Positions 7,142 through 14,469 of a stretch of 16,622 nucleotides of DNA are shown here, piece after piece (the stretch's first letter is position 1; every line of letters starts with the position of its first letter). Both the position numbers and the translations under genes were made by a program. Location: NCBI GenBank assembly GCA_030431355.1, contig JAUIJG010000063.1, forward strand, positions 1 to 16,622, read 5' to 3'. This DNA comes from a bacterium. GTDB lineage: Bacteria; Cyanobacteriota; Vampirovibrionia; Obscuribacterales; Obscuribacteraceae. A model generated the notes under the pieces. That model was not told the DNA's origin, ran no database searches, and worked only from the letters and a program-made list of their open reading frames with translations.

Positions 7142-8062
7142 TTAGCTAGAACTTCTGTGTCCTGGCATCGCCGGTCTTGGAGCAGGCTTGCAGCATTCCG
7201 TGCTGCATTGATCTTCCACAAGACCGAGATCTCCCATATACAAAGGCTCTTTGCCTTCGGACTTCTCTAATATCAATTCTCTTATTCCGGCGACAAAAAG
7301 GGGGTGGGTACCGACTGTTTTGGCTCTCACATACTTTATGTTCAGCTCTTCCGCCAGCGCCCTTGCTTCTGTGTCCAGGTCGTAGATTACTTCCATGTGG
7401 TCACTGATAAAGCCTACAGGCAAAACAATTATGTTGACTATTCCTTCTTCTTTCAGGCTCTTCATTCGATCTAAGATATCCGGCTCCAACCAGGGTTGAT
7501 TAGGGGGACCGGAACGGCTCTGATAAACAAGCTCAAAGCTATCCACTCCCGCTTCTCCGGCAATAATCGATGCTGTCTCTTGTAGTTGCTCCACATATCG
7601 GCAGCGCTCGGACATGGATTCAGGAATACTATGGGCCGAAAAGAGAACTTTCAGGTTTTCCACTTCGTCCGTGGAGAAATTACCAAGAGCCTCTTTGAGA
7701 TGCTCTCTGTTGGCTCCCAGAAAGCCTGGATGGTTAAAATAGAGTCTTATCTTCTCGAGCGATAAAGCGCTGTCGCCCAGGGGCTTCAGCGCTTCTTCCA
7801 CATTCTCTCTGTACTGCCTACAACTGGAGTAAGAACCATAGGCAGCGGTGACAAAATAAAGGGCATTTTTAATGCCATCGTCGACCATCTGCTTCAGGGT
7901 ATCTTCCAGCATGGGGTGCCAATTTCGGTTGCCCCAGTAGATAGGAAGATCCGGTCCTTCTTCTTTCAGGACAGTTTCCAGAGCGGTTATCAGTTCTCGC
8001 ACTTGCTGATTAATGGGGCTTATGCCACCAAACTGTTCATAGTGTTTTGCCACCGCCAGCAT
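7142..8062 (-). CDS. hemH: Ferrochelatase, N-terminally truncated frame
   Basis: Ferrochelatase inserts Fe2+ into protoporphyrin (or coproporphyrin) at the end of haem synthesis. The 306-residue frame holds most of the fold. HYEQFGGISPIN (7-18) is the conserved early loop. GSYSSCRQY (76-84) is the porphyrin/metal region. FSAHSIPESM (141-150) contains the catalytic His144. QSRSGPPNQPWLEPD (181-195) and PVGFISDHMEVIYDLD (215-230) with Glu224 are the other signature segments. The C-terminal tail has three close cysteines (CSTECC, 286-291). The frame begins at an ATG inside what should be the body of the protein, and the missing first strand is encoded just upstream in another frame (8063-8144). 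The gene is therefore either a pseudogene, a shortened functional form, or a sequence error. It converges on the MshEN repeat gene. Confidence 0.85.
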   Translation of the reverse strand: MLAVAKHYEQFGGISPINQQVRELITALETVLKEEGPDLPIYWGNRNWHPMLEDTLKQMVDDGIKNALYFVTAAYGSYSSCRQYRENVEEALKPLGDSALSLEKIRLYFNHPGFLGANREHLKEALGNFSTDEVENLKVLFSAHSIPESMSERCRYVEQLQETASIIAGEAGVDSFELVYQSRSGPPNQPWLEPDILDRMKSLKEEGIVNIIVLPVGFISDHMEVIYDLDTEARALAEELNIKYVRAKTVGTHPLFVAGIRELILEKSEGKEPLYMGDLGLVEDQCSTECCKPAPRPAMPGHRSSS

Positions 8063-8144
8063 TCTTCAGGAATGGGATTACATCTTCCATTCCTTCCGGA
8101 CCGCCAAAAGATACAACTAGGAGTGCGTCGAACTGTTTTTTCAC
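8037..8144 (-). pseudogene. hemH: Detached 5' end of hemH in a different frame
   Basis: Starting at a GTG (8144-8142), directly after an in-frame TAA, this frame encodes DALLVVSFGGPEGMEDV from residue 6 and then IPFLKN. This is the diagnostic first strand and phosphate-loop-like GGPE segment of ferrochelatase. It runs out of frame at about 8063 and stops at TGA 8039-8037. The main hemH frame starts at 8062, overlapping by two bases. In intact relatives about ten residues (of the type V-L-R-G-R-N-V-P-x-x-R) separate FL-x-N from ML-x-VA-x-HY. Those are missing here, so the break is best explained by a deletion whose length is not a multiple of three. No good ribosome site is seen before the GTG. 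Confidence 0.7.
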
Positions 8145-8174
8145 TTATTTAATTGATGTCGATTGCAATAAGGT

Positions 8175-8270
8175 TTAGTCGGCACCTTCATACCAAATTT
8201 CTTCTTGCCAGCTGTCGGTTTTGCAGGCGAAGGCGTCTTTGAGTTCTGTATTGAAGTATGCAGTGTCCAT
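8175..8270 (-). CDS. Possible small ORF of 31 residues upstream of hemH
   Basis: An ATG at 8270 opens a 31-codon frame ending in TAA at 8177-8175. The peptide starts MDTAYFNTELKDAFA and ends EEIWYEGAD; it is acidic, has one cysteine and no membrane segment. AAGG lies 7 nt before the ATG, a plausible ribosome site. It sits on the same strand as hemH and about 30 bp before the GTG of the hemH 5' end. It could be a small protein or a translated leader; chance cannot be excluded at this length. I do not recognise it. Confidence 0.35.
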   Translation of the reverse strand: MDTAYFNTELKDAFACKTDSWQEEIWYEGAD

Positions 8271-8657
8271 GATTCAACCTTTTACTCTTTGAGATTTTTT
8301 TGTGGATGGATGATTCGAAGCTTCCATATCGGAAGCACAATGCCAATTATTGTGCAATTTCGGGAGAGGTCAAGTTAAAAGGGCATGCAAATCTTAGAAA
8401 AGAGCAATATTTCCGTGGTATTTAACGGGAAATTGAAACTGTTTGCGGTGTCATATATGGTATTGCTCATGGAGAGATCCATGCTGTGAAAGCATCAACT
8501 CCACGGGGACAGAGCTCCCCCGGGTGAGACCAAGAACGGATCTTAAGGTTTCGTCACCGAATGAAGCAAAAGATTGCGAAAATATGAACTTTGTTATCTG
8601 AATGTTTACTGTTGTGACAGTCAGGATAAATTGTGGTGCCTGATTCAGAATTCAAAT
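8271..8657. other. Hairpin-rich intergenic region, possible structured RNA
   Basis: No coding sequence is supported here. Several small stems occur close together. ATTTCC/GGAAAT pair (8409-8433). CATGGA-GAGA-TCCATG (8468-8483) is a perfect 6-bp stem closed by a GNRA-type loop when read on the plus strand. ATGCT-GTGAA-AGCAT (8481-8495) overlaps the previous stem and would be an alternative to it. GGGGA-CAGAGC-TCCCC spans about 8505-8520. ACTGT-TGTG-ACAGT (8608-8621) lies near the end of the acyl-CoA synthetase gene. The stems might be a plus-strand RNA, or a minus-strand leader for hemH. I cannot match it to a riboswitch or RNA family. Confidence 0.3.
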
Positions 8658-10247
8658 TCAGTGCACCTTCTTAGATTGACCTTCCCAGGAAATATCGCGC
8701 AATTGCTTCTTGTAGATTTTGCCGCTACCTGTTTTCGGCAACTCTTCAACGAACTCAATCTCTTTTGGTGCCTTGTAGCTAGCTAGTTTTTGTTTGACGA
8801 AATCAATCAGCTCTTGTTGGCTTACGGCTCCAGCATCCTTCAATTTGACAAAGGCTTTGATCAACTCGCCCCATTTTTCGTGGGGAATGCCTATAACCGC
8901 GCACTCTACTACTGAAGGATGATCATAAAGAACATGTTCGACTTCAGTGGAATAGACATTCTCTCCGCCGGTGATTATCATGTCTTTCTTTCGGTCGACG
9001 ATGTTTATATAACCGGCTTCGTCAATTACAGCCAGGTCTCCGGTATGAATCCAGCCATTCTTTATGGTCATGGCCGTTATCTCAGGTTGCTTCCAGTAGC
9101 CTCTGGTCACATTAGGACCGCGGGCGACTATCTCTCCTACCTGTTCATTGTTCCGGGCTACGGGGTTGCCTTCTTCATCCACCACTTTGACTTCACAACC
9201 GATCACAGGTCTTCCGGTCTTTGCTTTGATCTCGTGGAGAATTCTTCCCGGTTTGCTCTGGTCGGCGGGATAAGGGACCGAGACTGTTAGAAATGGGCTG
9301 GTTTCCGTCATTCCATAAAATTGAACAAAATCGCATTGAAAAATGTCGTTGACCTGTCTAACCATATCCGGTGCCACAGGCGACCCTGCCGTCATGATTG
9401 TTCTCAGGCTACTATAAGAATACTCCCAGGTATTTCCCGAATTGATAAGCGCCCCCAGCATTGTGGGAACAAGAGCGGTTCTTGTCACCGACTCTCTCTC
9501 TATCAATTTCATTACACTTTCGGCTTTGAAATAGGGCAAGAAAGTATGTTTGCCACCCAGCCATGTGATGGACCAGACCGACCAGGCATCGACTAGATGA
9601 AACATGGGAGCTATATGGGCCCATACATCGGAACCGTCCAGATTAAGATCTGCTATAGCGGTCAGGGCATTTGAGGCAACATTGAGATGGGTCAACATCA
9701 CCCCTTTTGAGCTGCCTGTGGTGCCGCTTGTGTAATAGAGTTGTGCCAGGTCCTCGGGATCGCATTCTATGTCAGGCAGACCTGCACCCCACTTGCTTAA
9801 TACCGCCGGTTCATACTTCAGGGAGCCGGCGGGTTCAAGCTCTTGCACCGAGCCCAGCCAAAGTACCTGGATCTCTTTTGCTCTTGCTCCCAACTCTTCC
9901 AATGCTTCCAGGGCTATGGATTTAAAATCGCTGTGGGCCACAAGTACCCTGGCTTCGGAATCTTCGAGAATTGTTTTTATCTCCGAAGGATTGAGTCGAT
10001 AGTTCAGGGGATTGAGTACGGTGCCGCTGAAGGCGCAGCCGTAATATAGTTCAAGAAATTCATAACAGTTCGGCGCCAGGCAGGCAACAACATCGCCTTT
10101 TTTAAGACCGAGGGAATTGAAAAACTCAACCAGTGAACCGACTCTCTGACCAAGTTCATGATAAGTAAGCTTTCGTTTGTCATCGCTAACTGCTTCTCTA
10201 TCCGGAAAGAGGGAGACTGCTCTTAGTAGCGAAGTATTCAGGTTCAT
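8658..10247 (-). CDS. AMP-forming acyl-CoA synthetase (fatty-acid CoA ligase)
   Basis: This 529-residue cytoplasmic enzyme of the ANL superfamily joins a carboxylic acid to CoA with ATP, via an acyl-AMP. The ATP-binding loop YTSGTTGSSKGVMLTH is at 172-187 and the A5 motif YGMTE at 311-315. The hinge region is HTGDLAVIDEAGYINIVDRKKD (from 401), followed by the GGENVYSTEVE segment. The A10 lysine sits in PKTGSGKIYKKQLR (Lys510). The length and motif spacing fit medium/long-chain acyl-CoA synthetases of the FadD type. Chain length and physiological substrate cannot be read from sequence. The frame is open upstream to 10343, but the ATG at 10247 is chosen because AGGAAGG lies 6 nt before it and conserved sequence begins there. 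It is transcribed divergently from icd. Together with the racemase-like gene at 13182-14363 it points to fatty-acid activation. Confidence 0.92.
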   Translation of the reverse strand: MNLNTSLLRAVSLFPDREAVSDDKRKLTYHELGQRVGSLVEFFNSLGLKKGDVVACLAPNCYEFLELYYGCAFSGTVLNPLNYRLNPSEIKTILEDSEARVLVAHSDFKSIALEALEELGARAKEIQVLWLGSVQELEPAGSLKYEPAVLSKWGAGLPDIECDPEDLAQLYYTSGTTGSSKGVMLTHLNVASNALTAIADLNLDGSDVWAHIAPMFHLVDAWSVWSITWLGGKHTFLPYFKAESVMKLIERESVTRTALVPTMLGALINSGNTWEYSYSSLRTIMTAGSPVAPDMVRQVNDIFQCDFVQFYGMTETSPFLTVSVPYPADQSKPGRILHEIKAKTGRPVIGCEVKVVDEEGNPVARNNEQVGEIVARGPNVTRGYWKQPEITAMTIKNGWIHTGDLAVIDEAGYINIVDRKKDMIITGGENVYSTEVEHVLYDHPSVVECAVIGIPHEKWGELIKAFVKLKDAGAVSQQELIDFVKQKLASYKAPKEIEFVEELPKTGSGKIYKKQLRDISWEGQSKKVH

Positions 10248-10573
10248 TGCTGCCCTTCCTATTGTTTCTTCTTCTTTTGGCGGCAACAATTCTAGTTGAC
10301 CGGAAGTTCTGCTGCCAGGGTGTCTGGATGATGCAAAGAGCAAGGTTTTTGATAGAGATAAGTGTCTTGTGTAAGCGGGAAGGCTGCCAAGTGATTAACC
10401 GCACTCTTAGTATTTCATGATCGTTTCCTTATCTATATACGTTTGCTGGTATTCTTGAAGGCGATTTGGAGGTCAGTCCTTGACGACAGACCTTCCAGGA
10501 GAGTTCTTTGAAACCTCGTTTCAGGGTGCTTTTCAATTAACAACTTTTAGTTTTGAAACAGGGTGAAGAAATA
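10248..10573. promoter_or_regulatory. Divergent regulatory region between acyl-CoA synthetase and icd
   Basis: This 326-bp gap must hold promoters for both flanking genes. On the icd side, TTGAAA (10508-10513) could be a -35, with TTCAAT (10532-10537) as a poor -10 at 18 bp. TGAAAC-CTC-GTTTCA (10509-10523) is a perfect 6-bp palindrome overlapping that -35. CAGGGTG occurs twice (10522-10528 and 10559-10565), the second copy acting as the icd ribosome site. Further left, AGGTC (10470-10474) and GACCT (10489-10493) form another inverted repeat around TTGACG. No clear promoter for the synthetase was found. Confidence 0.35.
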
Positions 10574-11836
10574 ATGGGTCAAGTAATCGATAAGACTTAT
10601 AACGGCTTGAAAGTTCCCCAGGGTGAAAAGATCACCTTTAAGGACGGCAAGCCTGTTACTCCCGACCATCCCATCATTCCTTTTATCGAAGGAGATGGAA
10701 TTGGCCGTGACATTTGGAAAGCGAGCAAACGTGTTTTTGACGCTGCGGTGGAAAAAGCTTACGGCGACAGCAAGAAAGTTGCCTGGTATGAAGTGTTTGC
10801 CGGCGAGAAAGCTCATGACGAGTTCAAAGAGTGGCTGCCTAAAGACACACTGGATGCCCTGAAAGAGTTCGGCGTAGGAATTAAAGGTCCTCTGACAACA
10901 CCTGTTGGCGGAGGAATCAGAAGCCTTAACGTCAGTCTTCGCCAAATTTTTGATCTCTACGCATGCGTAAGGCCTGTGCGTTACTTCAAAGGTGTACCAT
11001 CACCTGTAGTGGCTCCTGAGAAACTTGACGTTGTCATCTTCCGTGAAAATACTGAAGATGTGTATTCCGGAATCGAGTTTCCTTCCGGTTCGCCTGAAGT
11101 GAAAAAGCTTATCGAAGTCATCGAAAGCATGGCAGAAGGCAAAAAGATCAGACCTGACTCCGGTATCGGCATCAAGCCCATATCTAAAACCGGCTCCCAG
11201 CGCCTGGTGAGACGTGCGGTTGAATACGCCATTCAGCGCGGAAAAGAGTCCGTCACTCTCGTGCACAAAGGCAACATCATGAAGTTCACCGAAGGTGCTT
11301 TTCGTGACTGGGGCTATGAGTTGGCTGAAGAAGAGTTCGCCGCCAAAACCATCTCTGAAGAGAAGCTCTGGGATGACCACAACGGCAAAGCTCCTGAAGG
11401 CAAAATCGTAATCAAAGATAGGATCGCTGACTCCATGTTCCAGCAAGTGCTGACCAGACCGAATGAATATTCCGTTCTTGCCACCACTAATCTGAACGGC
11501 GACTATCTCTCCGATGCCTGCGCCGCTCAAGTTGGTGGACTGGGAATCGCTCCTGGAGCCAACATCGGTGACAATTGCGCAATCTTTGAAGCTACCCACG
11601 GAACCGCTCCCAAGTACGCTGACAAAGATGTGATCAATCCTGGTTCGGTAATTCTTTCCGGAGCTCTCATGTTCGAGTACCTCGGTTGGACAGAAGCCAC
11701 CGACCTCATTCATGATGCGTTCGGTAAGACCATTCTCGAGAAAGTCGTAACCTACGATCTTGAGCGTCTTATGGATGGAGCTAAGAAGGTCAAAACCAGC
11801 GAATTCGCTGATCAGATAATCAAAAACATGGGCTAA
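10574..11836 (+). CDS. icd: Isocitrate dehydrogenase, NADP-dependent
   Basis: This 420-residue TCA-cycle enzyme decarboxylates isocitrate to 2-oxoglutarate and closely resembles E. coli Icd throughout. Near the start it has [17 protein letters not shown]. The substrate-binding RSLNVSLRQ carries Ser117, equivalent to the phosphorylated Ser113 of E. coli. [14 protein letters not shown] follows, then the metal-binding Asp residues in [14 protein letters not shown]. The coenzyme loop [17 protein letters not shown] has the Lys347-Tyr348 pair. [13 protein letters not shown] supplies Tyr394 and Arg398. These last four residues are the set that selects NADP over NAD. The frame is open to a TTG at 10553, but the ATG at 10574 is chosen because AGGGTGA lies 7 nt upstream. 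No aceK-like kinase gene is in the window, so Ser117 phosphorylation is unproven. A strong terminator follows. Confidence 0.96.
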   Translation: MGQVIDKTYNGLKVPQGEKITFKDGKPVTPDHPIIPFIEGDGIGRDIWKASKRVFDAAVEKAYGDSKKVAWYEVFAGEKAHDEFKEWLPKDTLDALKEFGVGIKGPLTTPVGGGIRSLNVSLRQIFDLYACVRPVRYFKGVPSPVVAPEKLDVVIFRENTEDVYSGIEFPSGSPEVKKLIEVIESMAEGKKIRPDSGIGIKPISKTGSQRLVRRAVEYAIQRGKESVTLVHKGNIMKFTEGAFRDWGYELAEEEFAAKTISEEKLWDDHNGKAPEGKIVIKDRIADSMFQQVLTRPNEYSVLATTNLNGDYLSDACAAQVGGLGIAPGANIGDNCAIFEATHGTAPKYADKDVINPGSVILSGALMFEYLGWTEATDLIHDAFGKTILEKVVTYDLERLMDGAKKVKTSEFADQIIKNMG

Positions 11837-11860
11837 TTTCCCATCTAATTGATTTACTGG

Positions 11861-11896
11861 CGGGTCACCATATAAGGTGACCCGTTTTCTTTTTGT
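11861..11896 (+). terminator. icd: Rho-independent terminator of icd
   Basis: CGGGTCACC-ATATAA-GGTGACCCG (11861-11884) is a perfect 9-bp GC-rich stem with a 6-nt loop. It is followed by TTTTCTTTTTG and starts 24 bp after the icd stop. The minus-strand gene converging from the right ends at 11897, right beside the T tract. On that strand the stem is not followed by a U-run, so the element mainly serves icd. Confidence 0.92.
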
Positions 11897-13126
11897 TTAG
11901 CCGCCACTGACTACGCCAAGTTCTTGCAGGGCGTCGTCCACGCTGATACTTGACTGTTGGCTGTAGTTGAAAGCGATGAAAGCCTGCTCGGTATCGAGAA
12001 TTCCTTCTCTGATTAGAGAATAGCAACGGAGAGCAGATTTCAATGTGGATTCGTCGATCACTCCAGCTAAAAGGAGCATTCGTCCTAGAATATGGGGATT
12101 CTCGACGCCCACGTCGATAGCTCGTTTGATATCCGATTCGCTCACCACACCGACGAGGGACATGAACTGTCTCAAGGAGACGGAGATATCGACGGGCTCT
12201 TTCTTAAGCTCTCTAGTTGGTGGTGGTGCCTGTTTGACCGGTTCTTTTTTGCTACCGTAGTGATGAATCTCGGTGAGACGACTGGCCGCCCAAATCGGAT
12301 TGGCCTCCCCTTTTGCCACCATCTCCTGCAGCTCCAGGGCCGAATCGAGTACGTCTTTAGGAATATATTGCAGCTCGATCAAGACCTGCCCAATGGGTTT
12401 CTGGTTGAGAAGACCGATCTCGATGGCGTACATGAGGTCGTTTTCAGTCATCAATCCGGCAAGTACAAGCAGTTCACCCAGTCGAATGGTATGTCTGACA
12501 GGAAGTCTGTAATAACCGCTTTCGATAAGGGGTAACTCCACGGCGATCTGCCGTTGCCTTGCAGCCTTGAGCCCGCGAACAGCCTGCTCTTTGGTTACTT
12601 TATTGTCTCTGACCAGTATCTGAGCATTGAGAGCTGAAGAGAGAAGAGATTCTGTGAGGACGCCGTTTAACACCAGTATCCTTCCGAAAGGTACACCTGA
12701 ACTTTTGCTCTTGAGAAGAGAGTCTTCAAGCTGGTCCTGGGTGACAAAACCTGCCAGTTGAAGCAGCTCACCCAGCTTATTCGACCCGGATGCCTCTGGT
12801 CGATTCCAGCCCACCTTTTTCACGGCTTCGTCAAAGGAGATATTCGCACCCACCATACAAGCGGCAATCCGCTTGGCTGTGGTTATATCAAGAAGTTCGT
12901 CTTTGAGTAGAGACTGTAGTTGAACAGTTGCCTGGAGGTTTCTCTCCGAGACTATGCCGTACATGACCAGTACTCGCCCTACCGGTAGTCCCAGTTCCTG
13001 GGCTACTTGAAGCGCCTGTTCCAACTGCATGCGAGTGACCATATTAAGATCAATCAGAACCTGACCCAGTCTCAGGTCTGATTTGTCCGATTGCTCTCTG
13101 GTTTGTTTGATATGGCTTCCGGTCAT
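11897..13126 (-). CDS. Second tandem GspE N-terminal-like (MshEN) repeat protein without ATPase domain
   Basis: This 409-residue soluble protein has four GspE-N/MshEN-like modules, beginning at about 19 (RLGQVLIDLNMV), 117 (KLGELLQLAGFV), 215 (RLGELLVLAGLM) and 318 (LRQFMSLVGVV). In each, the second half follows about 30 residues later (for example PVGRVLVMYGIVSE, 48-61). The modules are joined by helical linkers. One linker carries a Pro/Lys-rich hinge (about 291-312) before the last copy. There is no ATPase domain, signal peptide or membrane segment. It is a paralogue of the product at 5763-7055; the linkers ALNAQILVRDNKVTKEQAV here and ALTAQVLVRDGKVSYEQAV there are nearly the same. It lies 55 bp after the racemase-like gene on the same strand, suggesting one transcript. 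The ATG at 13126 has a purine-rich AAGGAAGGAG about 15 nt upstream, farther than usual. A role as regulator or adaptor is inferred. Confidence 0.8.
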   Translation of the reverse strand: MTGSHIKQTREQSDKSDLRLGQVLIDLNMVTRMQLEQALQVAQELGLPVGRVLVMYGIVSERNLQATVQLQSLLKDELLDITTAKRIAACMVGANISFDEAVKKVGWNRPEASGSNKLGELLQLAGFVTQDQLEDSLLKSKSSGVPFGRILVLNGVLTESLLSSALNAQILVRDNKVTKEQAVRGLKAARQRQIAVELPLIESGYYRLPVRHTIRLGELLVLAGLMTENDLMYAIEIGLLNQKPIGQVLIELQYIPKDVLDSALELQEMVAKGEANPIWAASRLTEIHHYGSKKEPVKQAPPPTRELKKEPVDISVSLRQFMSLVGVVSESDIKRAIDVGVENPHILGRMLLLAGVIDESTLKSALRCYSLIREGILDTEQAFIAFNYSQQSSISVDDALQELGVVSGG

Positions 13127-13181
13127 GCGTTTCGCTCGAGTCTCCTTCCTTAATTTGTGCCCATTTCGAGAATATATTTCT

Positions 13182-14363
13182 CTAGTTAGATATATAGAGA
13201 CTTATAATTCCTGCTTCCTTGAGCTCTTGAATATCTTTTTTAGAGTACCCGCTCTCTAAAAGGCGGCTATAACTCTGGTCCGAGTTCTCGACGCAGAATC
13301 GATCTCTGGAAGAATCCCTGAGCGCTTTGCTGATAGGAAATGTCACCTGGGGTATCGTCCCCAGAAAAGGATGCTCGAGGGTGTGGAGCATATCCCTGGC
13401 ATCCAGAGGGAATTTTTCCAGAGCTTCGGTGATGGTATTGACCGGAGAGACGCAACAATTTGAATCCGCGAATAGTTCTCCCCATTGGGCTAGACTTTTC
13501 TTTGCTATTTCGGCAGTCAGCTCTTCGGTTAACTCTTCATCCGATAGATCGCTGTCGAGAAGATCCAGGCGACAAATTACCGTCAAAAACTCTTTGTGAA
13601 ACGCCGGCTCCAGTGAAGCGACAGCAAGGAATCTGTCGTCTGAAGTTCGATAGACATTGTAATTGTGCAGTTCTCTAGGGTAGGCGAAACCCCCTTCCTC
13701 AGGCTCTTTTTCGGTATAGAGAGCCATGGCCGATAGAACATTCAAGCTTGAAAGAGCAGAATCAAGCATGGCAATGTCCAGATATTGCCCTGATCCCGTT
13801 CTGTCTCTCTGATAGATCGCGCTCAAAATTGAGATAACGGCAAGCATTCCCGACATGTAATCCGAAATAGGAATGGGAGGTAGAATTGGGCGCTCCCCAT
13901 TCCTGCGGCTGAGATTCAAAATGCCTGACTCGGCGATAAGGTTAAGATCATGGGCTGCCCGGTGTCTATCTTCGGATTCCTGGCCGTATCCTGAGATAGA
14001 GCAATAGATAAGTCTGTCGTTCAGCTCTTTGGCCTTTTCATAATCCAGACCCAGTCTCTCCATCACCCCTGGTCTGAAGTTCTCCAGTAGAATATCCGCT
14101 CCTTTGATCAAACGCTCAACCACCTCTTTGCCTTTTGGTTCTTTCAAATTGATTGTGAGACTGGATTTTCGTTTATGCAAAACCCAGAAATAGAGGCTTT
14201 CACCCTCCACTATCGGTGGAAGTTTGTGGGAAAGGCTGGCTTTGTTCGGCGCGTCTATATGAACGATGTCGGTGCCCAGGTCGGAGAGGAGAGCGGCGCT
14301 AATCTGACCCGGCAACAGATGGGTAAAATCGAGGACTTTCAGTCCTTTCAAAGGGGATTCCAT
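13182..14363 (-). CDS. CaiB/BaiF family protein, alpha-methylacyl-CoA racemase-like
   Basis: This 393-residue cytoplasmic protein belongs to the class III CoA-transferase/racemase family. The N-terminus has GLKVLDFTHLLPGQISAALLSDLGTDIVHI, the CoA-binding Rossmann part. ENFRPGVMERLGLDY (94-108) and YCSISGYG (120-127) are family signatures. The sequence AAHDLNLIAESG places His138, and Asp168 lies in PISDYMSG. The 30-residue spacing equals that of the catalytic His126/Asp156 pair of mycobacterial MCR. A Glu at 252 in VASLEPAFH fits its third conserved residue. This favours epimerisation of 2-methylacyl-CoA thioesters over CoA transfer, where an Asp makes a covalent link at a different position. 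Such enzymes let branched-chain fatty acids enter beta-oxidation. GGAG lies 8 nt before the ATG. Confidence 0.85.
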   Translation of the reverse strand: MESPLKGLKVLDFTHLLPGQISAALLSDLGTDIVHIDAPNKASLSHKLPPIVEGESLYFWVLHKRKSSLTINLKEPKGKEVVERLIKGADILLENFRPGVMERLGLDYEKAKELNDRLIYCSISGYGQESEDRHRAAHDLNLIAESGILNLSRRNGERPILPPIPISDYMSGMLAVISILSAIYQRDRTGSGQYLDIAMLDSALSSLNVLSAMALYTEKEPEEGGFAYPRELHNYNVYRTSDDRFLAVASLEPAFHKEFLTVICRLDLLDSDLSDEELTEELTAEIAKKSLAQWGELFADSNCCVSPVNTITEALEKFPLDARDMLHTLEHPFLGTIPQVTFPISKALRDSSRDRFCVENSDQSYSRLLESGYSKKDIQELKEAGIISLYISN

Positions 14364-14469
14364 TGGCTAGACTCCAGTTGGGAGTAGAAGGTGAGTATTT
14401 TAGCTCATGGAGCGTCGATGATTCAGAGCATTAGGCAGAGCTTTTGATTAATCAGAACGATTTACCTGG

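Noticed and set aside
8505..8520. Hairpin GGGGA-CAGAGC-TCCCC considered as a terminator
   Set aside because: No T-run follows on either strand, and it lies away from the end of both flanking genes.
10248..10343. N-terminal extension of the acyl-CoA synthetase (32 codons)
   Set aside because: The ATG at 10247 has a strong AGGAAGG site 6 nt upstream and conserved sequence begins there; the extension is not family-like.
11000..11713. Long open frame of 237 codons on the minus strand
   Set aside because: It lies entirely antisense to icd, whose protein is unmistakable; the frame is a by-product of icd codon composition and has no family features.
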